From Haploplasma axanthum (GTDB lineage Bacteria; Bacillota_I; Bacilli_A; Acholeplasmatales; Acholeplasmataceae), in NCBI RefSeq assembly GCF_900660745.1, contig NZ_LR215048.1, positions 1,426,001 through 1,490,000 on the forward strand: 64,000 nt of DNA, written 5' to 3'. The position numbers and the translations under genes are program-made. Below are positions 34,686-45,313 of the stretch, piece by piece. How positions within the stretch are numbered: the first letter of the stretch is position 1; each line of letters starts with the position of its first letter. The notes beneath the pieces were generated by a model. That model made no database searches, had not been told where the DNA came from, and saw only the letters and a list, made by a program, of their open reading frames with translations.

Positions 34686-36548
34686 TTATTCTAATTCAAA
34701 TACTCCTGTATATAGTTGATAATATCTTCCTTTAGATTCAATCAAATCATTGTGATTTCCTCTTTCAATTATTCTTCCATAATCTAGAACTATTATTGCT
34801 TTAGCATTTTTAATTGTCGATAATCTATGTGCAATAACAAATACTGTTCTTCCATCCATTAATTTATCCATACCATTTTGAATCAATTTTTCAGTGTAAG
34901 TATCAATTGATGAAGTTGCTTCATCTAAAATCAATACTGGTGGATTAGCAACAGCAACTCTCGCAATTGAAAGTAATTGTCTTTGACCTTGTGAAAGATT
35001 AGAACCATTATCTGTCAAAATTGTTTGATAACCATTAGGTAATTTCATAATAAATTCATGTGCATTAGCTAATTTTGAAGAATTAATTACTTCTTCATCA
35101 GTTGCCTCTAAGTTACCATATCTAATATTTTCCATAACAGTTTTTGTAAATAGATTTGTATCTTGAAGAACAATTCCTAGTGATCTTCTTAAATCTTTTT
35201 TAGATATTTCTTTAATATCAATACCATCATATGTTATTGTTCCACTTTGAATATCATAAAAACGATTTATTAGGTTTGTTATTGTAGTTTTACCTGCACC
35301 TGTTGCTCCAACAAATGCAATTTTTTGACCTGGTTTCGCATACAATGTTACATCTTTTAATACCATTTTATCATCACTATATCCAAAATTAACATCAGTA
35401 AATCTTACATCACCATTAAGTCTAATTAGTTCGTTAGTCTCAATATTTTTCCATGCCCAAATATTTGTTTTTTCACTTGTTTCACTTAATTGATTATTTT
35501 CATACTTAGCATTAACAAGAATAATTTTTCCATTATCAACTTCACTTTTCTCATCTAGAACATCAAAAATTCTTCCAGCACCTGCCATTGCTAAACCAAT
35601 AAAATTAGCTTGTTGTGACATTTGATTTAATGGTCCAGTAAAGTTTCGTGTAAATAGCAAGAACGAAACAATCTTTGGTATTGTTATCATTGATACTGAA
35701 AATAAAATAGCCCCAACTATTGCTGTAATTGAGAATCCTAAATAACCAATACTTACAGTTATAGGAATTAACATCCCTGAATTGATTGATGCTTTTAGAG
35801 TATTTTGGTATAAATCATCATTTAAAACATTAAAATTATTGATTGCTTCTTTCTCATGACGATATACTTTAACAACTTTTTGACCTTCAATCATTTCTTC
35901 AATATATCCAGTTCCTTTACCTACAGATATTTGTTGTTTAACAAAATATTTACGACTTCTTTTTATTAAGAGTCTAATCACGATTAAGAGACTTAAAGTC
36001 ACAAATATTGTAATAAAAGCTAGTATATAAGATGTAATGAACATTGCTGTTAAATATCCTATTAATGTTAATGCTGAAACAAATAATTGTGGTAGACTTT
36101 GTGAAATCATTTGTCTTGTGGCATCTACGTCATTTGTAAATCTACTCATTAAATCACCATGAGTATTTTTATCATAGTATTGGATTGGTAATGATGTCAT
36201 ATGAGTAAATAAATCATTTCTAAGTCTAATTAAAGTATCTTGGCTTACATCAACCATAATTCTCGAATAAGTATATGATAAGACAATATTTACACCATAT
36301 AATAAAACCATTGTAAGTATTGTTTTAATTATTTTTGTTAAGTCATTACTTCCTATATCAATAATACTTTGAACTTCTTTAACAACATTTTGAACTAAAT
36401 ATGTTGCAGCAACATTTGAAAGAGTAGCAATAACCATAAATAATAAAACCAAAATAACTTTGAACTTATGAACTTTTAAAACATATTGTAAAAGTCTTCT
36501 CATTGTTCCTTTTTTCACTTTTGTATGTGGTGATTTTATTCTATGCAT
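34686..36548 (-). CDS. Heterodimeric ABC exporter, canonical-site subunit
   Basis: About 620 residues: six-helix exporter domain then ATPase domain with Walker A GATGAGKTT, degenerate signature LSQGQ, Walker B VLILDEA with Glu, H-loop IAHRLST. Start at 36548 rather than the in-frame GTG at 36569, because GGAGGAG lies upstream of that ATG and the preceding gene ends 4 nt before it. Contains an extra segment (residues about 350-390, ENNQLSETSEKTNIWAWKN) between the two domains. Partner of 36553-38277. Confidence 0.92.
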   Translation of the reverse strand: MHRIKSPHTKVKKGTMRRLLQYVLKVHKFKVILVLLFMVIATLSNVAATYLVQNVVKEVQSIIDIGSNDLTKIIKTILTMVLLYGVNIVLSYTYSRIMVDVSQDTLIRLRNDLFTHMTSLPIQYYDKNTHGDLMSRFTNDVDATRQMISQSLPQLFVSALTLIGYLTAMFITSYILAFITIFVTLSLLIVIRLLIKRSRKYFVKQQISVGKGTGYIEEMIEGQKVVKVYRHEKEAINNFNVLNDDLYQNTLKASINSGMLIPITVSIGYLGFSITAIVGAILFSVSMITIPKIVSFLLFTRNFTGPLNQMSQQANFIGLAMAGAGRIFDVLDEKSEVDNGKIILVNAKYENNQLSETSEKTNIWAWKNIETNELIRLNGDVRFTDVNFGYSDDKMVLKDVTLYAKPGQKIAFVGATGAGKTTITNLINRFYDIQSGTITYDGIDIKEISKKDLRRSLGIVLQDTNLFTKTVMENIRYGNLEATDEEVINSSKLANAHEFIMKLPNGYQTILTDNGSNLSQGQRQLLSIARVAVANPPVLILDEATSSIDTYTEKLIQNGMDKLMDGRTVFVIAHRLSTIKNAKAIIVLDYGRIIERGNHNDLIESKGRYYQLYTGVFELE

Positions 36549-36552
36549 ATTC

Positions 36553-38277
36553 TTACTCCTCCTTCCCACGTTTTTGTGTTATATAAACATCATGATATAT
36601 TTGATTTTCTTTAAATAAAGTTTCGTGATTACCTATTGCATTAATTCCATTTTCATCTAGTATGATTATATAATCAGCATCTTCAATTGATGATAGTCTT
36701 TGTGACACAACTACTTTTGTCATTAATGGTGATTCATTTTTCAACGAATCTCTAATCAATGCATCTGTTTTAGTATCTACGGCACTTGTTGAATCATCTA
36801 AAATTAGGATCTTTGGATTACTAATTAACGCTCTAGCTATACATAATCTTTGTCTTTGTCCACCTGAGACATTAACACCACCTTGATCAATCCATGTATC
36901 TAATCCATCATGCATTTGTGATACAAACTCATATGCTTGTGATTTTTTAAGTGCATCAATGATTTCTTCATCAGTTGCATCTTCTTTTCCCCATTTAATG
37001 TTATCTCTAATAGTTCCACTAAACAAAACATTCTTTTGTAAAACAGTAACAACATTTTCTCTTAGAACATTTAAATCATAATCTCTAACATCATTACCAT
37101 CTACTAAAACTTTTCCATCTGATACATCATATAGCCTTGAAATCAATTGAACTAAACTTGTTTTACCAGTCCCAGTCCCACCAAAGATTCCAACAAATGC
37201 ACCACTTGGAATACTAAAGTTAATATTTTTCAAAATATCTTTTTCATCATTACTATTATATTTAAAATCAACATTTATAAATTCAAATGCACCACTTTTA
37301 ATTTCTTTAATTGGATTTTTACTTTCTTTAATAGATGGTACTTCGTTCAATACTTCTGTAATACGTTCTACAGATGCACGTGAAATTACTAACATTAAAA
37401 ATACTTGTGATAACATCATTAAACTAACTAAAACTTGCATAACATAAATTATTATATTTGAAAATGCTCCATCAGTTAATGTATTATTAACCATTGCTTT
37501 TGCACCAAACCAAGATATTAATACAAAACAAACTGCAATCGAAAACTGCATAAGTGGGTTATTAAAAATAATCCATTTTTCAGCTCTTTTTGAATTTTCA
37601 GATACATCTCTACTTATCTCTTCAAACTCTTTATTTTCATATTCTTCACGAACATATGATTTAATTGTTCTAATACCCGCTAAATCTTCTTGAACCTTTA
37701 AATTTAAGTTATCTACTTTCTTAAACATTTTCATAAAATGTTTGTGGGCACGTGACATAATAAACCATAAACCAAATCCAAGAATCGGAATAATTGTTAC
37801 GAATACTAATGCGATTTTCCCACCAACAAACGCTGCACTTACAATTGAGAAAACTAGTAACATTGGTGCTCTAAAAGCAATTCTTATATTCATTTGAAAT
37901 GCTTGTTGAACCATATTAACATCCATTGTCATTCTAGTAATTAAACTCGATGTTTGAAAATGATCAATATTCTCAAAAGAATATGTTTGAATTTTTTCAT
38001 ATTGCGCTTTTCTTAAATTTCTAGCTAATTGACTTGCTGCAGTTGATGCTGTTTTAGTTGCTAAAACACCAAACACTAAACTTAAGAATGCAAAAACAAT
38101 CATTAATGCACCATATCTATATACTAAAGTAATATCACCTAGTTTAATACCATCATCAATCATCTTTCCCATTAAAATAGGAATTAGAATTTCAAAAATA
38201 ACTTCTAACAAAACAAATATTGGCGTTAAAATTGTTTCTTTCTTACATGTGTTTAAATATTTAAATATCTGTTTCAT
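36553..38277 (-). CDS. Heterodimeric ABC exporter, degenerate-site subunit
   Basis: 574 residues: exporter membrane domain, Walker A GGTGTGKTS, signature VSGGQ, Walker B ILILDDS (Asp for catalytic Glu), and SQRLSS with Gln in place of the H-loop His. Same degenerate pattern as the protein at 1755-3518, so this operon repeats the architecture of the first. Start overlaps the MarR gene by 17 nt. Confidence 0.92.
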   Translation of the reverse strand: MKQIFKYLNTCKKETILTPIFVLLEVIFEILIPILMGKMIDDGIKLGDITLVYRYGALMIVFAFLSLVFGVLATKTASTAASQLARNLRKAQYEKIQTYSFENIDHFQTSSLITRMTMDVNMVQQAFQMNIRIAFRAPMLLVFSIVSAAFVGGKIALVFVTIIPILGFGLWFIMSRAHKHFMKMFKKVDNLNLKVQEDLAGIRTIKSYVREEYENKEFEEISRDVSENSKRAEKWIIFNNPLMQFSIAVCFVLISWFGAKAMVNNTLTDGAFSNIIIYVMQVLVSLMMLSQVFLMLVISRASVERITEVLNEVPSIKESKNPIKEIKSGAFEFINVDFKYNSNDEKDILKNINFSIPSGAFVGIFGGTGTGKTSLVQLISRLYDVSDGKVLVDGNDVRDYDLNVLRENVVTVLQKNVLFSGTIRDNIKWGKEDATDEEIIDALKKSQAYEFVSQMHDGLDTWIDQGGVNVSGGQRQRLCIARALISNPKILILDDSTSAVDTKTDALIRDSLKNESPLMTKVVVSQRLSSIEDADYIIILDENGINAIGNHETLFKENQIYHDVYITQKRGKEE

Positions 38278-38722
38278 TCTCTAACTTCTCCTTATAATCT
38301 ATCCATTTTTCTAATTTTGCTAACTTATTTCTAAAATCATTAAATTCTTGTTTCGAAAAAACATTTTTAATTTCTTTTTCAAATTTATCAATACTTTTTA
38401 TTATGATTTGAGCTTTTTCTTCTCCTAACGGAGTAAGTCCTAAATTTTTCTTTCTTTTGTCAATAGAGTCATCATTTCTTGCAACAAAACCTTGTTTAAC
38501 AAGAGCATCTACAATTCCTGTTATCGAGGCACCTCTGACAGAAAATGCATCTTTTAAATCAGACTGATAGACCGTTTTTCCATTTATTTTATTTGTATAA
38601 AGAAATCTAAGTATCCTTCCTTGTCCAAATGGAACTTGATGTTTTTGATTTTCTTTATCAACATATCTTTTTATTTTATTAACAATAATTATTAGTTCTT
38701 TACCGAGATTTTTATCTTCCAT
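38261..38722 (-). CDS. MarR-family regulator of second ABC exporter operon
   Basis: 153 residues with a MarR winged helix (FGQGRILRFLYTNKINGKTVYQSDLKDAFSVRGASITGIVDALVKQGFV, wing NDDSIDKRKKNLGLTPLGEE). It heads a MarR-ABC-ABC operon and has its own palindrome upstream. Sequence is only distantly related to the MarR at 3511-3951, so the two modules are not a recent duplication. Confidence 0.88.
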   Translation of the reverse strand: MEDKNLGKELIIIVNKIKRYVDKENQKHQVPFGQGRILRFLYTNKINGKTVYQSDLKDAFSVRGASITGIVDALVKQGFVARNDDSIDKRKKNLGLTPLGEEKAQIIIKSIDKFEKEIKNVFSKQEFNDFRNKLAKLEKWIDYKEKLENETDI

Positions 38723-38739
38723 ATTAACCTCCTTATTAG

Positions 38740-38751
38740 TTAGGCACCTAA
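38740..38751 (-). promoter_or_regulatory. Probable MarR operator TTAGGTGCCTAA
   Basis: 12-bp palindrome (TTAGG-TG-CCTAA on the minus strand), 17 nt before the MarR ATG and directly behind a promoter-like region. Symmetry and position over the start of transcription suggest autorepression. The -10/-35 is not clear. Confidence 0.55.
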
Positions 38752-38820
38752 TTATTTTAACACAACTTTTATTTTTATATAATATTTTGTTTTAGAAAAC
38801 ATTTTCAAAACTTTAATTTT

Positions 38821-38847
38821 AAAAAAAACCGAGTTATTCACTCAGTT
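38821..38847 (-). terminator. Terminator of tldE
   Basis: Minus-strand AACTGAGT / ACTCGGTT stem with one U-G pair and 5-nt loop, followed by eight U. Confidence 0.8.
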
Positions 38848-38859
38848 TTAATTAGTTAT

Positions 38860-40179
38860 TTATTTACCTGCAACTGTTAATGCTTTTACTTTAACTGATC
38901 CAGTTCCAATTCCTGATAATCCAAAAATAAAGTCATTAGCAACTGCTTCAATATCTTTTAATAATTTAAAGTAGTTTCCTGATACAACTATCATATCAAC
39001 TGGTCTATCAAGTTTACCATTTTTTATTTCAAATCCAGCAGCTTGAAGACTAAAATCTCCTGAAACTGTTTCAACACCAGCGTGTAATCCCACTAAATCC
39101 GTAATATATATTCCACTTTCAATCGGCTTAATTAACTCATCAAAAGTAATATTTTGTGATTCTAAATAAAGATTTCCAGGTTCAATTCCACTAGCGAAAC
39201 CATTACCTGTTGATTTTGTTTTAAAGATTTCTGCTGTTTTTAAATTATGTGCAAATCCAGTGAATTTACCATCTTTAATCCAATATCTTTTTTCACATGC
39301 TACCCCTTCATCATCAAAGGGAACTTTGAATAAAGCTTTTTCGAATAAAGGATCATCTATTAAGTTAACAATAGGTGAAGCAATCTCTTCATTTTCTTTA
39401 CCAATTAATTTTGTTAGTTTTCTAAATGCTGCTTCTCCTGTAAATATACTTGTAAATACTCCTAAAATATTTCCAAACATTTCATTAGAGAAAACAATTG
39501 GATATGCTTTTGAATCAATTGAATGAGCACCTAATTGTGAAGCACCATCTTTAATATTATCGTTGATTAATTTGCTAGCATCTAATTTATCAAAATCTTT
39601 AACGATTTGATAAGACATCCCCGTTTTAATTTGTTCATCTTTTTGGTATACACCAACAGCGTAAACCGTTGCATATGTATGGTGTCTTGAAAGATTTAAA
39701 CCTTTTGAATTAACAATTGTTGTTTTACTATCAGATTCACTATATGAAACTGTTTCAACTTTTGTAACAGTTTTTTCTTTGTAAATTCCTTTTTCAACTT
39801 CAAGTAAAAGATTAACTTTTTTTAATGGATCAATAGTACCAAAATCAAAGTTTTTATCTTCAACTTTCGGATAATTTTTTGATCCTTCAAAAATTAAAGC
39901 TGGTTCATTTGCAGTAATATTTGAAGCACTATCAATTAATCTATCAAGCATATAATCAATATTATTTTCATTTAAATTTTCAACTTTTGATTTAGCTGCT
40001 TTTCCATTATAGATACCTTTGATTAATGCAGTATTCATTTTACTTATTTCATTTTTTTCGATTTTTCCATCATAAACTTCAATACTTAAATCTGTTTTAT
40101 CAACAGCATAGATTTCAATATCACTAAGTCCTTTTTCTAGACCCTTCTTAATCCAATTTTGATATATTGCTTTACTCAT
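38860..40179 (-). CDS. tldE: TldE/PmbA subunit of modulator protease
   Basis: About 439 residues of the PmbA/TldE family, the non-metal half of the TldD/TldE heterodimer that trims unfolded peptides and some natural products. Visible family segments: GLEKGLSDIEIYA, GMSYQIVKDF, DPLFEKALFKVPFDDEGVACEKRYWI, GLSGIGTGSVKVKALTVAG. Lacks HExxH, as expected. Start at 40179, with GGAGG upstream, overlapping the tldD stop by 8 nt. Confidence 0.93.
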   Translation of the reverse strand: MSKAIYQNWIKKGLEKGLSDIEIYAVDKTDLSIEVYDGKIEKNEISKMNTALIKGIYNGKAAKSKVENLNENNIDYMLDRLIDSASNITANEPALIFEGSKNYPKVEDKNFDFGTIDPLKKVNLLLEVEKGIYKEKTVTKVETVSYSESDSKTTIVNSKGLNLSRHHTYATVYAVGVYQKDEQIKTGMSYQIVKDFDKLDASKLINDNIKDGASQLGAHSIDSKAYPIVFSNEMFGNILGVFTSIFTGEAAFRKLTKLIGKENEEIASPIVNLIDDPLFEKALFKVPFDDEGVACEKRYWIKDGKFTGFAHNLKTAEIFKTKSTGNGFASGIEPGNLYLESQNITFDELIKPIESGIYITDLVGLHAGVETVSGDFSLQAAGFEIKNGKLDRPVDMIVVSGNYFKLLKDIEAVANDFIFGLSGIGTGSVKVKALTVAGK

Positions 40180-41551
40180 CGCCAAGTCCTCCAACAGTTA
40201 TTTTTTTAACACGTATTGTTGGTTGTCCAACATCGACTGGAATTGATCCTGATGAAGCACCACACATACCTTGACCAAATTCAAGATTGTTTGCAACACG
40301 GTCAATTTCAAATAAAATATCTTTTCCGTTACCAATCAACATTGCTCCTTTTACAGCATCAGTTAATTTCCCATCTTCAATCATATAGCCTTCTTGAACA
40401 GCAAAGTTAAATTCTCCTGTTGTTGGATTAACAGTTCCTCCGCCTAATTTTTTAGCAAATAATCCGAATTTTGTATCTTTAATTATATCTTCATAATTAT
40501 CTTTACCATTTGCAATAAATGTTGAGTTCATTCTTGATGTAGGTGAATATTTATATGATTGTCTACGACTTGATCCTGTAGATTTTGCATTCATTGTTCG
40601 CCCATTTCTTTTATCAATTAAATATCCTTTTAAAATTCCATTTTCAATTAAAAGATTGTTTTGGGTTGGATGACCTTCATCATCGAAATTTAGTCTTCCC
40701 CATGCTCCTTCTACATCACCATTGTCATATGCACTAACAACTTCTGATGCAACTCTTTGTCCAAGTTTACCAGCAAATGGTGATAAGCCTTTAGCAATTG
40801 CACTTGCTTCTAATGGATGTCCACACGCTTCATGGAAGATTACTCCACCAAAACCATTATGAATTACAACTGGCATTACTCCAGCTTTAATGTCTTTAGC
40901 GCTTAGTTGTTTAACTGCAGATTCTGCTACATCTACTGCATATTTTTTATAATCAATTTTATCAAAAATTTCAAAGCCCATAAATCTTCCTTGACTTTCA
41001 AATCCTTGTTCCATCTTTTCTCCATCTTTAGCAACAGCACCTAATATTACTCTTGAATAGATACGTTCATCATTTTGATATATTCCTTCAGTGTTTGCAA
41101 CTAATATTTCTTGTTTAACTTCAATTAAGTTAGAAAATGCTTGAAGTATTAAATCACTTTCTTGTCTTGTTATTGCATTAAGTTCTAAAAGCTTTGCTGT
41201 TTTATCTTTAGTTGGCACTTTATCAAATGGTTTTTCAATTTTATTATTAAATGGCAATGATTCACCAAGTTTAGCTACAACGCCAGGTTTATCATTAAAA
41301 CTTGCTTTTAATTGTTCTAAAAGTCGTAGGATTTCTTCTTTTGTAACTTCATTAGTAAATCCGTAAACTTCATCACTACCTTTTAACAATCTAATTCCTA
41401 CACCTGATGTATCTGATACACCTATATTAATAACTTCTCCATTCATTACATTAATACCACTATTAATCGTTTTTTCAAAAAATAGTTCTCCAAAATCAGC
41501 TCCACTAGTTAATGACTGATTTAAAATCTCTTGTATTGTTTCTTTTTTCAT
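40172..41551 (-). CDS. tldD: TldD metalloprotease subunit
   Basis: 459 residues. The active-site helix HEACGHPLEASAIAKG carries the HExxxH zinc motif; TSGVGIRLLKGSDEVYGF and SSGSIPVDVGQPTIRVKKITVGG are family segments. Works with the coupled TldE. In other bacteria the pair matures microcins or degrades antitoxins; no peptide substrate gene is next to it here. RBS GGGAGG. The gap to the preceding ABC gene is 50 nt, so it may be read through from that operon. Confidence 0.94.
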   Translation of the reverse strand: MKKETIQEILNQSLTSGADFGELFFEKTINSGINVMNGEVINIGVSDTSGVGIRLLKGSDEVYGFTNEVTKEEILRLLEQLKASFNDKPGVVAKLGESLPFNNKIEKPFDKVPTKDKTAKLLELNAITRQESDLILQAFSNLIEVKQEILVANTEGIYQNDERIYSRVILGAVAKDGEKMEQGFESQGRFMGFEIFDKIDYKKYAVDVAESAVKQLSAKDIKAGVMPVVIHNGFGGVIFHEACGHPLEASAIAKGLSPFAGKLGQRVASEVVSAYDNGDVEGAWGRLNFDDEGHPTQNNLLIENGILKGYLIDKRNGRTMNAKSTGSSRRQSYKYSPTSRMNSTFIANGKDNYEDIIKDTKFGLFAKKLGGGTVNPTTGEFNFAVQEGYMIEDGKLTDAVKGAMLIGNGKDILFEIDRVANNLEFGQGMCGASSGSIPVDVGQPTIRVKKITVGGLGDE

Positions 41552-41601
41552 TTGTTAATCCTCCCTTGATAGATTAATTTTATACTTAAAACTCTTCATT
41601 A

Positions 41602-43380
41602 TCAATCAAGCAATGCTTGAGTTTCTTTTTTATCGAATTGAATTTTATATAAATTATAGTACATACCTTCTAATTTTAGTAATTGTTGATGAGAACCAAT
41701 TTCTCTAATTTTACCTTTATGTAAAACGATTATCTTATCACTATGTTGAATCGTCGATAATCTATGAGCAACAATTAACATTGTTGATCTTTTCATAATC
41801 TTCTTAAGTGATGTTTGAATTATCTCTTCTGTTTCACTATCAATATTAGCTGTCGCTTCATCTAGAATTAATAAGCTAGGTTTATAAACGATAGCTCTTG
41901 CAAATGAAATTAACTGACGTTGTCCACTAGAAAAGTTGTTTCCACGTTCTAGAACCATATGTTGATATCGTTCAGGTAGTTTTTCAATAAAAGTATCTGC
42001 ACCAACATATCTTGAAGCATCGATTACTTCATCAAGTGTTATATCTTGGTTATTTAATGTAATATTATCTTTAATTGTTTTGTTAAACAAGAAAACATCT
42101 TGAAGCATTTGACCAATATGTTTTCTTATTGAGCTTCGCTTAATCTTTTTGATATCTATTCCATCAATTAATATTTCGCCTTGTTGAATATCATAATTTC
42201 TAACAATTAACGAAAGAATTGTTGTTTTACCTGAACCTGTTGCTCCAACAAAAGCAATCGTTTCACCAGGCTTAACTTCAAAACTAACATCTCTTAAAAC
42301 CCATTCATCTTTAATGTATGAAAACCACACATTTTTAAATTCAATATGTCCTTTAAAATCTTCAAGTTCTATTGCATCTTCTAAATCTTGAACTGATGGT
42401 ATTGTATCTAGTGTTCCAAATATTTTTTCAGCACTTGCATATGCATTTTGAAGGTTATTAAATTCTTCTGCAATTTGTTGAATTGGATCAAAGAATTTCT
42501 CTACATATGAATAAAATGAATATAGTAATCCATAAGTTAGAGTTCCAACGATTACTTCAGTTCCACCAAAATAGAGAATCGTAATTAACCCTGCCATTGT
42601 AACTAAATAAATCAATGGTCTAAAAACTGCATATACAAATATTTCTTTTTGAAATGATTTTTCTAATGATTTACTTCTCGCTCTAAATTCATTTCTTTTT
42701 TTAACTTCTTGATTAAATATTTGTGTTACTTTCATACCTGATAGATTTTCAGATAAAAATGCGTTTAATGATGATATCTCATCTCTAATCTTTTGGTATG
42801 ATTTTCTAGTTACTTTTCTAAAAACAAATGTAATTAATCCCATTACTGGAATAACCGCTAATGTTATTAAAGCAAGTTTAATATTAATAAATAATAAAAT
42901 AAAAATAATTGCAATCATCATTAAGAAACTTCTAATCAAATTAATAACAACCGAAGTAAACATTTGGCTTATACTATCAGGATCATTCATAACCCGTGTA
43001 ACCATTTTACCTACCGGTTCTTCATTCAACTGTTGAGTTGATAATTGTTCAATATGTCTAAATACTTGTAATCTAATCTTTAAAATAATCTTTTCACCAA
43101 TTTCTTGGAGAATAACTGTTTGTTTGAAGTTTAATCCTAATGAAATCAAAAGAATTACTAAGAATCCAACAATATAGAGAATAATCTCTAATGCTGAACC
43201 ATCTTTATTTTCACCAATTGTATTTAGTATCTTCCCAATCAATAATGGCGGTAATAGTTCAACTAACACAACAACAAACATTAAAATAAGTGAAATTATA
43301 AATGGCTTCTTATGAGGTTTTAAATACTCTAAAAGTCTTTTAAAAAGTTTAACATCTTTTTTATTTTTTATATTACTCAT
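41602..43380 (-). CDS. Heterodimeric ABC exporter, canonical-site subunit
   Basis: 592 residues with Walker A GATGSGKTT, signature FSSGQ (non-consensus), Walker B LLILDEA (Glu) and IVAHRLST (His). Catalytic subunit of the third exporter pair, similar in style to YfiC/BmrD proteins. It overlaps the upstream subunit by 8 nt. No adjacent MarR gene, unlike the other two pairs. Confidence 0.92.
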   Translation of the reverse strand: MSNIKNKKDVKLFKRLLEYLKPHKKPFIISLILMFVVVLVELLPPLLIGKILNTIGENKDGSALEIILYIVGFLVILLISLGLNFKQTVILQEIGEKIILKIRLQVFRHIEQLSTQQLNEEPVGKMVTRVMNDPDSISQMFTSVVINLIRSFLMMIAIIFILLFINIKLALITLAVIPVMGLITFVFRKVTRKSYQKIRDEISSLNAFLSENLSGMKVTQIFNQEVKKRNEFRARSKSLEKSFQKEIFVYAVFRPLIYLVTMAGLITILYFGGTEVIVGTLTYGLLYSFYSYVEKFFDPIQQIAEEFNNLQNAYASAEKIFGTLDTIPSVQDLEDAIELEDFKGHIEFKNVWFSYIKDEWVLRDVSFEVKPGETIAFVGATGSGKTTILSLIVRNYDIQQGEILIDGIDIKKIKRSSIRKHIGQMLQDVFLFNKTIKDNITLNNQDITLDEVIDASRYVGADTFIEKLPERYQHMVLERGNNFSSGQRQLISFARAIVYKPSLLILDEATANIDSETEEIIQTSLKKIMKRSTMLIVAHRLSTIQHSDKIIVLHKGKIREIGSHQQLLKLEGMYYNLYKIQFDKKETQALLD

Positions 43381-45166
43381 CTATGTGACCTCCTTCAACC
43401 ATTTCTTCTAGTGTTTGTCTTTCAACAATGTCTTGGTAAAAGAGAGATTTTTTCATTAATTGTTTGTGTGATCCAATATCGACAATCTTTCCTTGATCAA
43501 TGATAATTATTTTATCCATATTTTTAACGGTTGAAACTCTATGAGCAATAAAAATTGTTGTTTTACCTTTTCTAAGTTCATGAAGATTTTTAATAATTGT
43601 TTCTTCCGTTTTTGTGTCAACAGCAGATACTGAATCATCTAAAATTAAGATTTCAGGATTTTTAGCAATCGCACGAGCAATTGATATTCTTTGTTTCTGA
43701 CCACCAGAAACTGTAACACCACGTTCACCTAATATTGTGTTAAATCCTTCTTTGAATTCATTAACATTATCATAAATATCTGATAATTTTGCTGCTTTAA
43801 TAACTTCTTCATCTGAGAGATTATCATAAGCAAATCCAATATTTTTAGTTATTGTATCAGAGAATAAAAAGTTATCTTGAGGAACATATCCAACCTTTTC
43901 TCTAACTAATCTAATTGGAAGTGTCATAATATCGTGTTCTCCAATAAATAGACTATCCTTGTTAACGTTATATACTCTTAATAATAAGTCAACTAATGTT
44001 GTTTTTCCACTACCTGTTTTTCCTAGTATTCCAACCATTTCACCAGGTTTAATAGTGAAATTTAAGTTATGTAGAACGGTAATATTATCATCTGGATATG
44101 AAAAACTTAGGTTTTTAGCTTCAATACTTGGAATCAATTCTTTAATATCTTCTATAACATTACTATCATATACAGTAACCGGACTATCTAGAAAATCATT
44201 AATACGTTTAGCACTTGCTTGTGCTTGTGATGAAACTGTTAGGAATCTTGCTAGTGCCATAATTGGCCAAGATAAAGCTGAAAAATATGATAAATAAGTT
44301 ACTAAATTACCTGAGGTAAAATAAGTTCCATCTGCTAAAATAAAGTTATTTAATACTAGATGTGATCCATATCCAATTATTAAAATAATTACTAAATTTG
44401 TTGCAAGTGTTGTTATTAATTGTACCCAAACTGACTTTTTAAAAAACTTTAGGTTCATATCATATAACTCTTCGCTTCTTCTATCAAATGTATTTAACTC
44501 ATGTATTTCTCTTACATATGCTTTAATAACTGAAATTCCTGAAAAGTTTTCTTGTGTAAAATCACTTAAATCATGAAATTTCTCTTGTCTAATTAAGAAT
44601 TGTCTTCTCATTGATTTATTAATTAGAATCATTGAAACTAACATTAAAATAATTGGAACTAAAACTAAATATGTTAATTGTGAGTTTAATCTAAACATTC
44701 TAAATATTGCGAATCCACCTAAGAACAAACTATCTACAAACATCATTATCCCAGGTCCTAATGCCATTCTTACAGCAGCAAGATCATTGATGAAGTATGT
44801 CATCATTCCTCCGACTTTTTCATGACTATAAAACTCTTGTGATAATTTAGTAGCATGCGAAAACATTGTATTTCTAAGTTCAAATTCTACTTTTCTTGCC
44901 GTTACAAATAAACACAGCCTCCATAAAAATCTTCCAAATGCCACAATCAAAACAACGATAATTACTTCCTTAATATATGAGTTTAATTGAATTTTCATAT
45001 CATTTTGACTCATTTGTGTTATATTAGGATTCAATAAATCGATGATTTGACCAAGTATTTTTGGAACATCTAATTGTATATAATCAATTAGTATTAGTAC
45101 TGCTATTCCAAAAAGGAAAAAAATACCATACTTTAATATATACTTTCTAAAATGCTTACTGAACAT
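43373..45166 (-). CDS. Heterodimeric ABC exporter, degenerate-site subunit
   Basis: 597 residues with Walker A GKTGSGKTT, signature VSGGQ, Walker B ILILDDS (Asp for Glu) but an intact H-loop IAHRVST. Partial degeneracy is as in YheI/BmrC-type proteins. Begins with AGGTGGGACGAAA before the ATG. Together with the next gene it forms an exporter of unknown substrate. Confidence 0.92.
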   Translation of the reverse strand: MFSKHFRKYILKYGIFFLFGIAVLILIDYIQLDVPKILGQIIDLLNPNITQMSQNDMKIQLNSYIKEVIIVVLIVAFGRFLWRLCLFVTARKVEFELRNTMFSHATKLSQEFYSHEKVGGMMTYFINDLAAVRMALGPGIMMFVDSLFLGGFAIFRMFRLNSQLTYLVLVPIILMLVSMILINKSMRRQFLIRQEKFHDLSDFTQENFSGISVIKAYVREIHELNTFDRRSEELYDMNLKFFKKSVWVQLITTLATNLVIILIIGYGSHLVLNNFILADGTYFTSGNLVTYLSYFSALSWPIMALARFLTVSSQAQASAKRINDFLDSPVTVYDSNVIEDIKELIPSIEAKNLSFSYPDDNITVLHNLNFTIKPGEMVGILGKTGSGKTTLVDLLLRVYNVNKDSLFIGEHDIMTLPIRLVREKVGYVPQDNFLFSDTITKNIGFAYDNLSDEEVIKAAKLSDIYDNVNEFKEGFNTILGERGVTVSGGQKQRISIARAIAKNPEILILDDSVSAVDTKTEETIIKNLHELRKGKTTIFIAHRVSTVKNMDKIIIIDQGKIVDIGSHKQLMKKSLFYQDIVERQTLEEMVEGGHIDE

Positions 45167-45261
45167 TTTCGTCCCACCTATCTAATCAATGTATTAATTA
45201 TACTATTATACCCTATTTTCGTTTGTTTTTTTAAACAAAATAGTTTTTTTCATTATTGATT

Positions 45262-45289
45262 TTGTTTTATTCAGTTATTGTATTATAAT
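45262..45289 (+). promoter_or_regulatory. Promoter of pepT
   Basis: -35 TTGTTT (45262-45267), 16-bp spacer, -10 TATAAT (45284-45289), about 24 bp before the ATG. Confidence 0.65.
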
Positions 45290-45313
45290 AAGTTAAGAAA
45301 TGAGGTAATAATA

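Noticed and set aside
41613-41625. CAAGCAATGCTTG palindrome near the end of the exporter gene as terminator
   Set aside because: It lies in coding sequence and has no U run; the following tldD gene is close, so read-through is likely.
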